Source of the DNA: Streptomyces sp. NBC_00162
Lineage (GTDB): Bacteria; Actinomycetota; Actinomycetes; Streptomycetales; Streptomycetaceae
DNA length: 64,000 nucleotides
Assembly: GCF_024611995.1 (NCBI RefSeq)
Contig: NZ_CP102509.1
Coordinates: 7,626,001 to 7,690,000, forward strand
Reading direction: 5' to 3'
A program made the translations under genes and the position numbers. Numbering within the stretch: position 1 is the first letter of the stretch; the number at the start of each line of letters is the position of its first letter. This document shows positions 1-10,536 of the stretch, one piece after another. The notes beneath the pieces are model-generated. The model saw only the letters and a program-made list of their open reading frames with translations. It was not told where the DNA came from and did not search any database.

Positions 1-43
1 GGTCGTGCCGAACAGGCTCCTCTACACCCTCTACCTGCCGTAG
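1..43 (+). CDS. Possible 3' end of a gene entering from the left
   Basis: From position 2 an open plus-strand frame reads VVPNRLLYTLYLP and stops at TAG (41-43). It would converge with, and overlap by 13 bases, the condensation-domain gene. Thirteen residues are too few to assign a family, and the frame could be chance. Confidence 0.25.
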   Translation, partial: VVPNRLLYTLYLP

Positions 44-1518
44 CGGACCGCCACATCGAGCGGCGTCCGCTCGGGCCGGCGCGGCGCGGTCAGCGCGACG
101 GGCCGGCGGAAGCCGCCCGAGCGGGCGATGTCCTGGACCGTCCGGCGCAGCGCCTCCTGGAGGTCGCCCATGGTGCGGCGGGCCGCCGCGGTGTCGACGT
201 AGAGGGAGTTCATGTGCAGCCCGTCGGCATCGCGCTGGAACCACGAACAGGCACCGTTGGCACGCGCCGACCACACGTGGGTCGAGGGCCGCCACTCGTC
301 GTGCCGCTCGGCACCCCGGCACCTGCGCATGTCGATGTACGAGAAGAAGTTCACCGGGTACGGCCAGGAACGGGCGGCGAACTCCTCGGGGGCGAGCAGC
401 TCCCAGGCCCGTACGAACGGCACGTCGATGTGGCCGATCATCTCGCTGAACCCGGCCCGGACCCCCGCCATGATCTGGGCGAAGTCCCGGCCGGGCGAGG
501 CGTCGAACTCGATGGGCATGGTGTTGACGAACCAGCCCACCGAGTCCCCCCAGCCCTCCCGGCCGCGCTCGCTCACCGGCATGAACCCCCGGTAGACGCC
601 CGGTCCGCCGGCCTCGCGCAGGCATACGGCGACGGAGGCGAGCACCCCCATGAAGGGCTTGCCGCCGACGGCCAGACAGGTCTTCTCGAAGACCTCGGTC
701 TCGGCGGCGTCCAGCAGTGTGGAGGCCTCGTTGACGATCGGGTACATCCGGTCCGGCTCCACGCCGAGGTCGAGCGGGAAGCGGGGGAAGAACTCGCCGC
801 CGCGCGCGATGAACTCCTTCCAGTAGTCCAGGCGTTCGTCGCGGGCGTCGATGGACAGGTAGCGGCGGCGCTGCTCGTCGGCGAAGTCGAGATAGCTGGG
901 CGCGGCCGCCGGCAGTACGGTGTCCTCGCCGCGGCACAGGGCCTCGTACGCGGTCAGCACCTCGTGGACGACGATCGGCATCGACATGCCGTCGCACACG
1001 ATGTGGTCGAAGGCCAGGTAGACCGTCGCGGAGTCCTCGCGCAGCACCGCGCCCATGACGAACAGCGGCCAGGACAGCGTGTCGATGCTCCGGGTGAACC
1101 GCTCGACGAGAAAGCCCCGCAGCGCCGCGGAGGTCTCGAAGTTCCCCACCGTCGCGGCGTCGAGGGCGAGTTCGGCCGGGTCGAAGGGCTCACAAGCCAG
1201 CTCCCCGGCCAGGCGGAGGAACGCGCACCTGAGCACCTCGTGCCGCTGCACGAAGGCCAGCAGGGCCTGCGCCAGGGCCGGTTCGTCCAGCCGCCCGGCC
1301 ACCTCGAAGGTGACCGCGATCCACGATGCGACGGGGTCGTCGGCGGCCCGGCTCTCCTCGGCGACGGTGAAGTGCTTCTCCTGGTTGAAGGACGCCCTCC
1401 TGCCCGACTCGTCGTCGGGGCCGCAGGCCTCCGCGACCGCGGACCTGAGCCGCCACTCGACCACCCGGCCGGGTGCCACGTGGAGCATCTCCAGAGGAAA
1501 TTGCCGCATTCCGTTCAT
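31..1518 (-). CDS. Stand-alone condensation-domain protein
   Basis: A 495-residue protein with the fold signature of the NRPS condensation / PapA acyltransferase superfamily. The active-site motif HHxxxDG appears as DHIVCDG near residue 174, so the second (catalytic) His and the Asp-Gly are kept while the first His is Asp. Later motifs of the family are recognisable (for example GWFVNTMPIEFD). No adenylation or carrier domain is fused or adjacent inside the window. The length fits one complete C domain with a short N-terminal extension. It may acylate or condense a carrier-bound or free substrate made by genes to the left, or act like a PapA-type ester synthase; the substrate cannot be read from sequence. 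The ATG at 1518 is used; a short gap separates it from the ABC gene behind it. Confidence 0.75.
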   Translation of the reverse strand: MNGMRQFPLEMLHVAPGRVVEWRLRSAVAEACGPDDESGRRASFNQEKHFTVAEESRAADDPVASWIAVTFEVAGRLDEPALAQALLAFVQRHEVLRCAFLRLAGELACEPFDPAELALDAATVGNFETSAALRGFLVERFTRSIDTLSWPLFVMGAVLREDSATVYLAFDHIVCDGMSMPIVVHEVLTAYEALCRGEDTVLPAAAPSYLDFADEQRRRYLSIDARDERLDYWKEFIARGGEFFPRFPLDLGVEPDRMYPIVNEASTLLDAAETEVFEKTCLAVGGKPFMGVLASVAVCLREAGGPGVYRGFMPVSERGREGWGDSVGWFVNTMPIEFDASPGRDFAQIMAGVRAGFSEMIGHIDVPFVRAWELLAPEEFAARSWPYPVNFFSYIDMRRCRGAERHDEWRPSTHVWSARANGACSWFQRDADGLHMNSLYVDTAAARRTMGDLQEALRRTVQDIARSGGFRRPVALTAPRRPERTPLDVAVRYGR

Positions 1519-1596
1519 CCCTTCGCCCCCGAGTCAACCCCGAGGCCCTAACGACCCCTGGGCCGCGAAAGTGACGAAACCATTCGCGGGGGCGCC

Positions 1597-2564
<968 letters not shown>

Positions 2565-2568
<4 letters not shown>

Positions 2569-5321
2569 CGCTGGTCTCCCGCTCTCAGCTCGGTGGAGAT
2601 CTGTCGTCTGCCGGATATCGCCGCCTCCGCGAGCACGGCCACGGCGACCAGGGCCGCCAGGCCCAGCGCCTGGGTCAGCACGGGCCGCGCGGTGAGCCGC
2701 AGCCCCGCCGGGACCTGCGCACCGACCAGCGCGGAAAGGTCCACGGCCGGGCCGAGCAGGGCCACGGCCGCCGCCGCGACCAGCCCGCCGCCGACCGCGG
2801 CGACCAGCGCCTGCGGCAAGGCCTCGGCCAGGATCAGCGCCACGCCCTGCCGGGGACGCAGGCCCATGGTGCGCAGCCGTGCGAGCAGCGCGGCCCGGTC
2901 GGGCGCGGCCCGCATCAGCGTCAGCAGGACGGCCAGCACGGCGAATCCGGCGGCCCCGGCGACCGCCGCCCAGAACAGCCGTCCGGCCGAGTGCTGGAGC
3001 GGGTCGGCGGCGAGGCCGGCGACGGTGGCGGCACTCGTCCGCACCAGGACCTGCTCCGCGGTCGCGGCCGGGGTCCCGGCGCGGACCAGCTCCTCCAGCC
3101 GGTCCGCGTCGACGGATCCGGTGGCGAACCACCGGTTGGGGGAGGAGATCCGGGGCGTCAGGGCGACGGCCGGCTGCGCCGGCAGGACGAGGATGGCGGC
3201 TCCGCTGCCCGGCAGCGCCGGCGTGCCGTCGACCACGGCAGCGGCCCTGACCTGGAGTTCCTCGCCGCGGACCCGCAGCCGGTAGGCCTGGTCGCCGGCC
3301 CGCGCGACCAGGTCGCCGCTGAACAGCGCGGGCAGCGGAGCGCCGGGGGCACCCCCGGCGAGCAGCGCCGGGTCGAAGCGGCCGCGCCCGACCGTACGGG
3401 CCAGCGCCGCGTACGCCACCGGGTCGACGACGACCACCCTGACCTGCGGAGAGCCCCGATCGGTGCCGAAGAGGAACGCGTCGTCCTCTTCCACCCAGGC
3501 GGCGACCGGCGTCCGTACCCCGGGCAGTTCGTTCGCCGCCCGGATCAGCTCCGGCGTCAGGGCTTCTCCCGCGGGCGCGGCGATCTGGGCGTCCCCGCCC
3601 ACGGCCTGCCGGGCCACCTGGAGCCGCTCGGTGTCCACCGAACCCAGCACCGTGGCACCGAAGCCGCCCGTGGTCACCGCGAGCATCAGGGCGATCAGCG
3701 GCAGTACGGAAGGCCGCCCGCGGCTCCCGCGGCCCCCGCCGCCCCGGGCGGCGCGGGCCAGCCCGAGGAAGCCGATCAGGCCCGGGCGCCGGCCGGCCGC
3801 CCGGGCCAGTGCCCCGACGAGGGCGGGCAGGAGCCGGGAGAGCAGCAGGGCGCCGGACAGCGCGAGCAGCAGCGGGGCGGCCACCAGCAGCGGATCGAGT
3901 CCGGCGGCGGGGGCGACGCCGCGGCGGCGTACCTCCAGCACGGCCGCGGCGGTGGCGGCGAGGACCAGCAGCTCGGCGACGAGGCGGCGCCGGGGGCGCG
4001 GCCCGCGCGGCGCGGACAGCAGTACGAAGGCCCGTACGGGGAAGGCCAGCAGGGCGAGCAGCGTCACGGCGGTGGCGGCGACCAGCGAGGCCGTCAGCCG
4101 GGGAGTCGGCAGCAGCCGTATGGCGAGCCAGGCGGCGAGCGCGGCGGCCGGCAGCACGGTGACGGCACCTTCGCCGAGCAGGCGGCGCACCAGGGAGTGG
4201 CGCGAGCCGCCGCGGGCCAGCAGCAGCCGCAGCTCGGCCTGGCGCCGGTCGCCGGTGAGGGCGGCGGCCAGGCAGAACACGACGGCGGCCACCCCTGCGA
4301 CACCGGCCGGGCCGATCGCGGCGAGCGGCGCTGCGCCCCGCTGCCGGGCCTCGGCCCGCTTGAACAGTTCGGGAAGGCGGGAGCTGATGTGCAGATCGGG
4401 ACGCTTGAAGGCGGCGGAGAGTCCGGAGGCGGTGGGGCCGGTGACGAAGGAGGCGATCTCCCGCGAGACGCCCGGCAGCAGGTCGGCCCGCAGGACACCG
4501 GTGTCCACGGGAAGCCGCCAGAAGTACTCGGCCCCCTCGCCCCAGGCGCCGATGCGGTCGAGGCCGTCCGCGCCGACGAGGGCGGCGGTCTGCCAGTACA
4601 CCTTCGGCAGGGAGTCGGGGGTTCGGTTCTGGCAGGCCTTGGTCAGGCACGGCAGGTCGGTCCAGTAGACATCGGCGGGATCGGTGGCGTCGTACAGCCC
4701 GACGACCTCGGCCCGGAGCGTCCCGGAGATGCTCGGCGTGGATTCCAGCACGGTGCCGAGCGGGGCCTTGAGGGTCTCGGAGGCACTGCGCGACAGGGCC
4801 ACCGGGACCGGGGCGCCGGGTTCGCCGCCGCTCGGCCAGCGGCCGGCGACCAGCGAGGTGTGGGCGGCGGCCTCCGGGAGGTGGACCAGGGTGAGCCGGG
4901 GGTCGACGGCCTCGGGCCGGTCCAGGCCGGGCGTGGCCAGGTTGCTGGCCTTCACACCGCGCGCCCCGTGGACGGGACCGCTCGCGTCGAGGCGGAAGGC
5001 GCCGCCGGTGCGTGCGCGCAGGGCGGCCAGTACGGAGTCCAGGTCCTGCGGGGTCATCCGTCCGCCACGGGAGGTGACGGAGGCGGACAGGCTCGTCGGT
5101 CCGGGGCCCTGGTCGTGCAGGAAGGAACGCAGGGCCTGGTCGGCGCCGCGGTCCACGGCGCGCGGCAGCGCGGCCGCCAGCAGTACGGCGACGAATGCCA
5201 GGGCGGCGCCGAGCAGCACGGTCAGCGGCGCCGCGCGGAGCCGGGTCCGCACCCAGGGAGCGGGGCGGTGCCCGCGCCCGTCGGCGGTGGTCGGGGCCGG
5301 GGCCGGGGCCGGGCGGGTCAC
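2565..5321 (-). CDS. FtsX-like ABC transporter permease
   Basis: A 918-residue membrane protein with an N-terminal transmembrane anchor (about residues 31-52), a large extracytoplasmic region, a central cluster of hydrophobic helices, and a C-terminal FtsX-type helix set. This is the duplicated layout of large MacB/FtsX permeases. The start is the GTG at 5319-5321, overlapping the TGA of the preceding permease as GTGA, with a GGAGGA ribosome site just upstream. It is followed directly by its ATPase. Low-complexity Pro/Ala at the N terminus is cytoplasmic. Confidence 0.85.
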
Positions 5322-8300
5322 ATCTCCTCCAAGAGGCGCAGCCGGTCGGCGGTGCCCCGGGCGGTCCGGTCATGGCGGCCGCCGATCACGGCCGACAGCA
5401 GGGGCACCGCGGCGATCGCGGCGGCCATCAGCAGCGTTCCGACGGTCGGCAGGTCCACCCTCACTTCCGGCACGGGCCGCCGCGCGGCCGGCGTCAGCAC
5501 GACCAGCGGCACCACCAGGTGGACGATGGCGGCGCCCAGCCCCACCCCGACGGCGGTCCCGAGGCCGACCAGGACACCGTTCTCGGCGGCGGCCGTGCGG
5601 CCGAGCCCGCGGCGGGGCGCACCCAGCGCCGTCAGCACGGCGAACTCCCGGGCCCGCTCGCGCCCCGCGGCCGCGGCGGAGGCTCCGAAGCCGATCGCGG
5701 CCAGCACCGCGCAGGCCACCGCGAGGGCGGCGAGCGCGCTCTGCGGACCGGCGCTCAGCGGGTCCTCCAGCAGCGCGGCGGCCACTTCCCCGCGCAGCTC
5801 CACCTGTTGGCCACCGGCCCCGCCGCGCAGCTCGGCGGCGGCCCGCGCCGGAGCGGGGTCCCCGGCGGAGGCGGCGGGCAGCCACCACTCCGCGGGCGGC
5901 GGCAGCTCCCGCCCGGTGTCGGACGCCAGCAGCCGCCCGGCGGTGGCCAGATCCACGGCGAGCGCGGTGTCCCCGGCCACCGGCAGCGAGCCGACGGCGG
6001 CGGTGATCCGCACCGGCACGGTGGCGCCGCCCAGCGGCACGGGGACCAGGTCGCCGACGGCCGCCCCGACGGCGGCGAGGTAGCCGCGGGTGGCGATCCC
6101 GGGCACCTCGGCGGCGGGCGCGGGCCCGGCGAGCAGCCCGATCTGGACACCGCCGAAGGTGTCCGTGCCGCCGCGGTAGCGCAGCCGGAGCAGCGCCGGG
6201 CCGCCCGGAGCTTCCTGCGCGGGCAGGAGTTCGGCGGCGGGGGTGGCGCCGGACAGCGGCGGGGCCTTCAGGGTCCAGCCGGGCGGGGCCGCGGGGAGCG
6301 GCACGGGCACCGCCGCCGCGCCGGGGGCCTCGGCGACCGCGAGGCGACGTACGGTCAGCTCCCCGGGGAGCGCGGGCTCGCCGGTCCCGGGCTGCTCGGG
6401 GCGGCCGCCCGGTCCGGCCTCGAGGCCGTACGAGAGCACGAGCCCGGCCAGGCTCAGGGGGGCGGCGGCGGACCCGAGCGGGGCCCCGGCCAGCGCGTCG
6501 AGGTCCACCGGGACGGTGCCCTCCCCGGATTCGGGGAGCGGGAGCAGGGGCGTGCGGTAGGTCAGGCCGAACCGGTCGCGCAGCAGCAGTCCCAGACCGG
6601 GGCGGCCACCCGAACGGGGGGTCTGGGCGCTCACGTCGACCTCGAGCCGGCGGGGGTGACCCGGCAGTTCTATGCCGCCGCCCGCCGAGCCGTTCGCGGC
6701 GGCGAGCGGCGTGAACAGCTCGCGCATGGCCCGCCCGTCCCTCAGGTCGCTGCGCAGCGGCACCCGTTCGGCCACTGCGGCGGCGTCCAGCGCGAGCACC
6801 TGCCCGGCCCGGCCGCCGGGCAGCTCCTGTTTCGTGCGGACCACCGGGATCACCCGTTCGCCGCCGGGCAGCGAGGAGTAGCGGCCGCCCCGGCCCAGCG
6901 GGGCCAGCTCGCTGCCGGAGATCCGCAGGCCCCCGGCGGTGGCGAACTCCGCCTGGTCGCGCTGGGAGGCGGTCCAGGCGGTGTGCTGGCCGAGCGCCAG
7001 GACCCCGCTGGACACGGCGAGGACCAGCAGGAGGACCGGGCCGGTGGCCCGCCTCGGCCGGCGGGCGAGCTGCCAGCCGACCAGCGCCGGGCCGAGCCCG
7101 CGGCCGCGCGCCGCCAGCCGGCCGCCCAGCCGCGCGGCGAACGGCAGGAGGCGCAGCACCAGCAGGGTGCCCGCGCACAGGGCCAGGGTCGGCGCGGCGA
7201 CCAGCACCGGGTCGACGCCGAGCCCGCCGGACGCCCCGGCCGGGGCGGGCTCGTGCCCGGCGCCGCTGTACTGGGCGAGCTGCTGGTAGGCGAGGACGGC
7301 GAGGGCCACCAGCGCCAGGTCCGCGCCGGACCGGGCGGCCCCGGCGACCAGGGCCTGGCGGCGGCCGCTGCGGCGCAGAGCGGAGGCCCCCGCGCCGCGC
7401 AGCACGGCGGGCAGCGCGGTCAGGGCCACGCACCCGAGGGCGCAGGCGGCCGCGACGGGCCACAGCAGCCAGGTCCCGGAGGTGTCCAGGGGGACCCGCG
7501 ACAGCGGGCCGTAGCCGCTGAGGAGGTCGAGCAGGGGTGGGGTGAGGAGGGGTGCCAGAACGGCGGCGGGCAGGGCCAGGAGCAGCGATCCGGCGGCGCC
7601 GAGGGCGCCGAGCCGGGCGCGTGAGGCGCCGCGCGCGGTGAGCAGGACCCGCTCCGGCTCCTGGCGGTCCGTCAGCAGCTGGGCGACCAGCAGAAGTGCG
7701 GCCGCGGCGAGGACGGCGAGCTGGAGCGCACCGACCAGCAGGGAGGACCGGGCGACGAGCCGGCCCGACTCCAACTCCTCGAGCAGGACCGGGAGTTCCG
7801 TCTTGACCTGGAACCCGGCGGGGGTTTTCACCCCTGCTTCCCCGGGGCCGCCAGTCAGTCCCGCCGCGCGCTCGCGCAGGGCCCCGGCCTCGGCGGCGCG
7901 CACGGTGGTGAAGTCGGCGGTCAGGAGCGAGCCGCGGCTGTTCTGCGGAAGACCGCCCGCCGTGAAGGCGGTGTCGTCGACGAGCAGCGGGCCGTAGGTG
8001 GTGAAACTGCTGACCTGGAGTTCGCGGCCGCCGAGCGGGTCGAGCCGCCAGTACGGGTCCGCCGGATCGGCTGCCCGGTACACCCCGGTGACCAGCACCG
8101 TGAGCGGGGCGCCGCCGTACCGGTCGGCCAGGCGCACCTCGGCGGGCAGCGCGGCCTCGGTCAGCCCGAGCCGGACCAGCGCCGCCCGGGGCACCGCCAC
8201 CCCCAGGGGGGACGGGCCGGCCGCGGAGCCCGAACCGCCCGTCGCCTGTGGCCACTGGCCCGCGAGCAGTCGTACGCGTCGGCGGTCGAAGGAGGCGAGC

Positions 8301-8650
8301 AGCGTCAGATCGGCTTCCCTGCCGGGGGCGGCGGCGCCCGGCAGGCCGTACGGGCGGCTGCGCGCCAGGCTCTCGACGCCGACCGGGAGCCGGCCGAACA
8401 GCTCGTCCGCGAAGCCCCGTACGGCCGCGTCGTCCTGGGTGCGTGCCGGCGCCGGGTGCTCGCCGGTGACCAGCACGGTGGCCCGTTCCCGGCCCGGCCC
8501 CTGGAGGGCCTGGCGCAGCCCGGCCTCGCCCACGCCGCGCGTGAAGGCGAACAGCGCCGTCAGGACGGTCGTGGTGATCAATACGGTCAGCAGTACGGCG
8601 GCGGCGAGCGGCAATCGCCCGCGCAGCCGGCGCACGACGAAGCCGAGCAT
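5318..8650 (-). CDS. FtsX-like ABC transporter permease, large
   Basis: An 1110-residue permease beginning MLGFVVRRLRGRLP with an N-terminal transmembrane helix, long extracytoplasmic segments, and two further groups of helices including the C-terminal FtsX domain (helices around SALAALAVACAVLAAIGF and VGVGLGAAIVHLVVPLVVL). The ATG at 8650 is chosen because a GGGAGGA site lies about 9 bases upstream and the signal-anchor starts there; the frame is open far upstream but without such support. First gene of a three-gene coupled operon (this permease, the 918-residue permease, the AbrB-tailed ATPase). A second ATPase is divergent, so the two permeases may share two ATPases. Confidence 0.85.
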   Translation of the reverse strand: MLGFVVRRLRGRLPLAAAVLLTVLITTTVLTALFAFTRGVGEAGLRQALQGPGRERATVLVTGEHPAPARTQDDAAVRGFADELFGRLPVGVESLARSRPYGLPGAAAPGREADLTLLASFDRRRVRLLAGQWPQATGGSGSAAGPSPLGVAVPRAALVRLGLTEAALPAEVRLADRYGGAPLTVLVTGVYRAADPADPYWRLDPLGGRELQVSSFTTYGPLLVDDTAFTAGGLPQNSRGSLLTADFTTVRAAEAGALRERAAGLTGGPGEAGVKTPAGFQVKTELPVLLEELESGRLVARSSLLVGALQLAVLAAAALLLVAQLLTDRQEPERVLLTARGASRARLGALGAAGSLLLALPAAVLAPLLTPPLLDLLSGYGPLSRVPLDTSGTWLLWPVAAACALGCVALTALPAVLRGAGASALRRSGRRQALVAGAARSGADLALVALAVLAYQQLAQYSGAGHEPAPAGASGGLGVDPVLVAAPTLALCAGTLLVLRLLPFAARLGGRLAARGRGLGPALVGWQLARRPRRATGPVLLLVLAVSSGVLALGQHTAWTASQRDQAEFATAGGLRISGSELAPLGRGGRYSSLPGGERVIPVVRTKQELPGGRAGQVLALDAAAVAERVPLRSDLRDGRAMRELFTPLAAANGSAGGGIELPGHPRRLEVDVSAQTPRSGGRPGLGLLLRDRFGLTYRTPLLPLPESGEGTVPVDLDALAGAPLGSAAAPLSLAGLVLSYGLEAGPGGRPEQPGTGEPALPGELTVRRLAVAEAPGAAAVPVPLPAAPPGWTLKAPPLSGATPAAELLPAQEAPGGPALLRLRYRGGTDTFGGVQIGLLAGPAPAAEVPGIATRGYLAAVGAAVGDLVPVPLGGATVPVRITAAVGSLPVAGDTALAVDLATAGRLLASDTGRELPPPAEWWLPAASAGDPAPARAAAELRGGAGGQQVELRGEVAAALLEDPLSAGPQSALAALAVACAVLAAIGFGASAAAAGRERAREFAVLTALGAPRRGLGRTAAAENGVLVGLGTAVGVGLGAAIVHLVVPLVVLTPAARRPVPEVRVDLPTVGTLLMAAAIAAVPLLSAVIGGRHDRTARGTADRLRLLEEM

Positions 8651-8828
8651 GTGCCTGTTCCTCCCCCGACCGGACCACTGGCACCGGATAGCGGACGATG
8701 CTGTCAGATTCGAACGCACGGGGGAAGGGACTTGCGCGAAGGATGTGACGGATGAGCAAATTCGAGCAGGAGGTGCCTCGGGCGGCGTCCTCCGTCGGCC
8801 GATTCGAGTCCCAGGGGGAGCCCACAAC
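8651..8828. promoter_or_regulatory. Divergent intergenic region between the ABC operons
   Basis: These 178 bases separate the permease operon (minus) from the second ATPase gene (plus) and must carry both promoters. Two stretches resemble a tRNA T-loop (around 8704 and 8801) but no cloverleaf forms. I could not pick convincing -35/-10 pairs. An AGGGGGAG ribosome site at 8813-8820 serves the ATPase. Confidence 0.4.
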
Positions 8829-9557
8829 ATGACGCAGCACCAGGACGGCACGGCCGCGGACCGGACGCCCATGGTCGTCGTGGACGACGTCCACCGGAGC
8901 TTCGGCAGCGGCCCGCGGACCGTACACGCCCTGCGCGGCGTCTCGTTCGAGGTGCGCCGCGGCGAACTCACCGCGCTCAAGGGCCGCTCCGGCTCCGGCA
9001 AGACCACCCTGCTGAACCTGGTCGGCGGCCTGGACACCCCGACCACGGGAGCCGTCCTGCTCGACGGCACTCCGCTGGCCGGCCTCGACGAGCCGGGGCT
9101 GCTGGCCCTGCGCCGGGACCGGATCGGCTTCGTGTTCCAGTCCTTCGGCCTGATCCCCGTCCTCACCGCCGCCGAGAACGTCGGGGTCCCCATGCGGCTG
9201 CGCAAGATCCCGGCCCAGCAGCGCGAGGAACGCGCCAGGACCCTGCTGGCCCTGGTGGGCCTGGCCGAGCACGCGGGCCAGCGCCCCGGCGAACTCTCCG
9301 GCGGCCAGCAGCAGCGCGTGGCCGTGGCCCGCGCCCTCGCCAACGAACCCGACCTGATCATCGCGGACGAACCGACCGGCCAGCTCGACTCCGAGACCGG
9401 GCGCTCGATCATGCGGCTGCTGCGCGCGGTGGTGCGCAGCGAAGGCGTCACCGCGCTGGTCGCCACCCACGACCCGGCCCTGATCGAACTGGCCGACCGG
9501 GTGGTGGAACTTCGCGACGGCCGCATAGCCGACGAACACCGGCCGATGAACCTCTGA
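8829..9557 (+). CDS. ABC transporter ATPase (MacB/LolD type)
   Basis: A 242-residue ATPase with Walker A GRSGSGKTT (residues 52-60), a Q-loop in FVFQSFGLIP, signature LSGGQQQR, Walker B LIIADEPTGQLDSE and switch His in VATHDP. This sequence pattern and length are typical of ATPases that work with FtsX-like permeases. It is divergent from the permease operon and likely energises the same transporter. The start is the ATG at 8829, eight bases after a purine-rich ribosome site. It lacks the AbrB-like tail of the other ATPase in the locus. Confidence 0.9.
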   Translation: MTQHQDGTAADRTPMVVVDDVHRSFGSGPRTVHALRGVSFEVRRGELTALKGRSGSGKTTLLNLVGGLDTPTTGAVLLDGTPLAGLDEPGLLALRRDRIGFVFQSFGLIPVLTAAENVGVPMRLRKIPAQQREERARTLLALVGLAEHAGQRPGELSGGQQQRVAVARALANEPDLIIADEPTGQLDSETGRSIMRLLRAVVRSEGVTALVATHDPALIELADRVVELRDGRIADEHRPMNL

Positions 9558-9591
9558 TCCGATCGGATCTGAACTGATCGGATCGGATCGG
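9556..9591. repeat. GATCGGATC repeat cluster / possible terminator
   Basis: Immediately after the ATPase stop are overlapping copies of GATCGGATC, starting with the palindrome GATCCGATCGGATC (9556-9569). GATCCGATC (9556-9564) can pair over 9 bp with GATCGGATC (9576-9584), leaving an 11-base loop. It could be a terminator or a protein-binding repeat; there is no T-run. Confidence 0.5.
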
Positions 9592-9643
9592 GCGGCGCGC
9601 GGAGCGGTGACGGTCCCCCGTCCACGGGCGGTGATGACGGACA

Positions 9644-10504
9644 GTGGGCCGCGTGGATGTGGAAGAGATCATCGACACCCTGTACGCGCTGCCCCCGGCG
9701 CGGTTCACGGCGGCCCGGGACGAGGCCGCCGCCCGCGCGAAACGGGCCGGGGACCAGGCCGCGGGGAAGCGGATCGCGGGACTGCGCCGCCCCACGCTCG
9801 CGGCCTGGACGTCGAACACGCTGGTCCGTGCGAAGCCGGACGAGGTCGAACAGTTCCGCCAGCTCGGGCAGGCGCTGCGGGCGGCGCACCGGTCCCTGGA
9901 CGGGGAGCAGTTGCGCGATCTGTCCCACCAGCAGCACGTGGTGATCGGGGCCCTGGCCCGCGAGGCGCTCCGGCTGGCCGAGGAGGCCGGGACGGCCGTG
10001 TCCGAGACGGTGGTGCGGGAGGTCGAGCAGATCCTGTACGCCGCCCTCGCCGATCCGGAGGCGGCCGAGGCCTGGGCCTCCGGCCGGCTGACGAAGGCCC
10101 CGGCCCTGTCGACGGAGTTCCCCGGTGTGGACCCGGACGCCGTACCGACCGCCCCGCCCGCGCCGCCCGCGTCACCCCCGGAGCCGACCGCCCCGCCCGA
10201 ACCCCGGGTGACCGCCGCCCGCGCCGCCGCCCAGGACGCGCAGTGGGCGGCCGTGGCGCGGGAGGACGAACTACGGCTGGCCGAGGAGGCCCGGCAGCGG
10301 GCCGTCGGGCAGGCGGCGGCCGCCGATGCGGAGCTCGAGCGCGCCACGGCCGCCCGCGACCACGCGTACGCCGCCGTGGCCGAGACCGAGGAACGCCACC
10401 GCGAGGCCGACCGGGAGGCCGGAAAGGCCCGCCGCGCGGCGGAAACCGCCGCCCGCCGCCTGCGCACCCTGACGGCCGGGACACCGGAGGACGGGGCCGG
10501 CTGA
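9644..10504 (+). CDS. Hypothetical protein with coiled-coil C terminus
   Basis: A 286-residue soluble protein of no family I recognise. Residues 1-150 are helical and charged (VEEIIDTLYALPPARFTAARDE...). A Pro/Ala-rich linker covers about residues 160-190. The C-terminal 90 residues are an Ala/Glu/Arg-rich helix likely to form a coiled coil. There is no signal peptide or membrane segment. The start could be GTG 9644 or GTG 9653; both are weakly supported. Codon use and GC at third positions look like real coding sequence. It stands alone between the ABC gene and the LysR gene. Confidence 0.7.
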   Translation: MGRVDVEEIIDTLYALPPARFTAARDEAAARAKRAGDQAAGKRIAGLRRPTLAAWTSNTLVRAKPDEVEQFRQLGQALRAAHRSLDGEQLRDLSHQQHVVIGALAREALRLAEEAGTAVSETVVREVEQILYAALADPEAAEAWASGRLTKAPALSTEFPGVDPDAVPTAPPAPPASPPEPTAPPEPRVTAARAAAQDAQWAAVAREDELRLAEEARQRAVGQAAAADAELERATAARDHAYAAVAETEERHREADREAGKARRAAETAARRLRTLTAGTPEDGAG

Positions 10505-10536
10505 CGGACGGCTCGCCCGCGCGGACAGGAGGCGGT

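Noticed and set aside
8701-8820. tRNA-like T-loop sequences in the ABC divergent region
   Set aside because: GATTCGA-like loops occur twice but no acceptor, D or anticodon stems close around them.
9556-9591. Iterons or a replication origin
   Set aside because: The GATCGGATC copies are few and overlapping, no Rep or DnaA-box context is present, and they sit just after a stop codon as a hairpin would.
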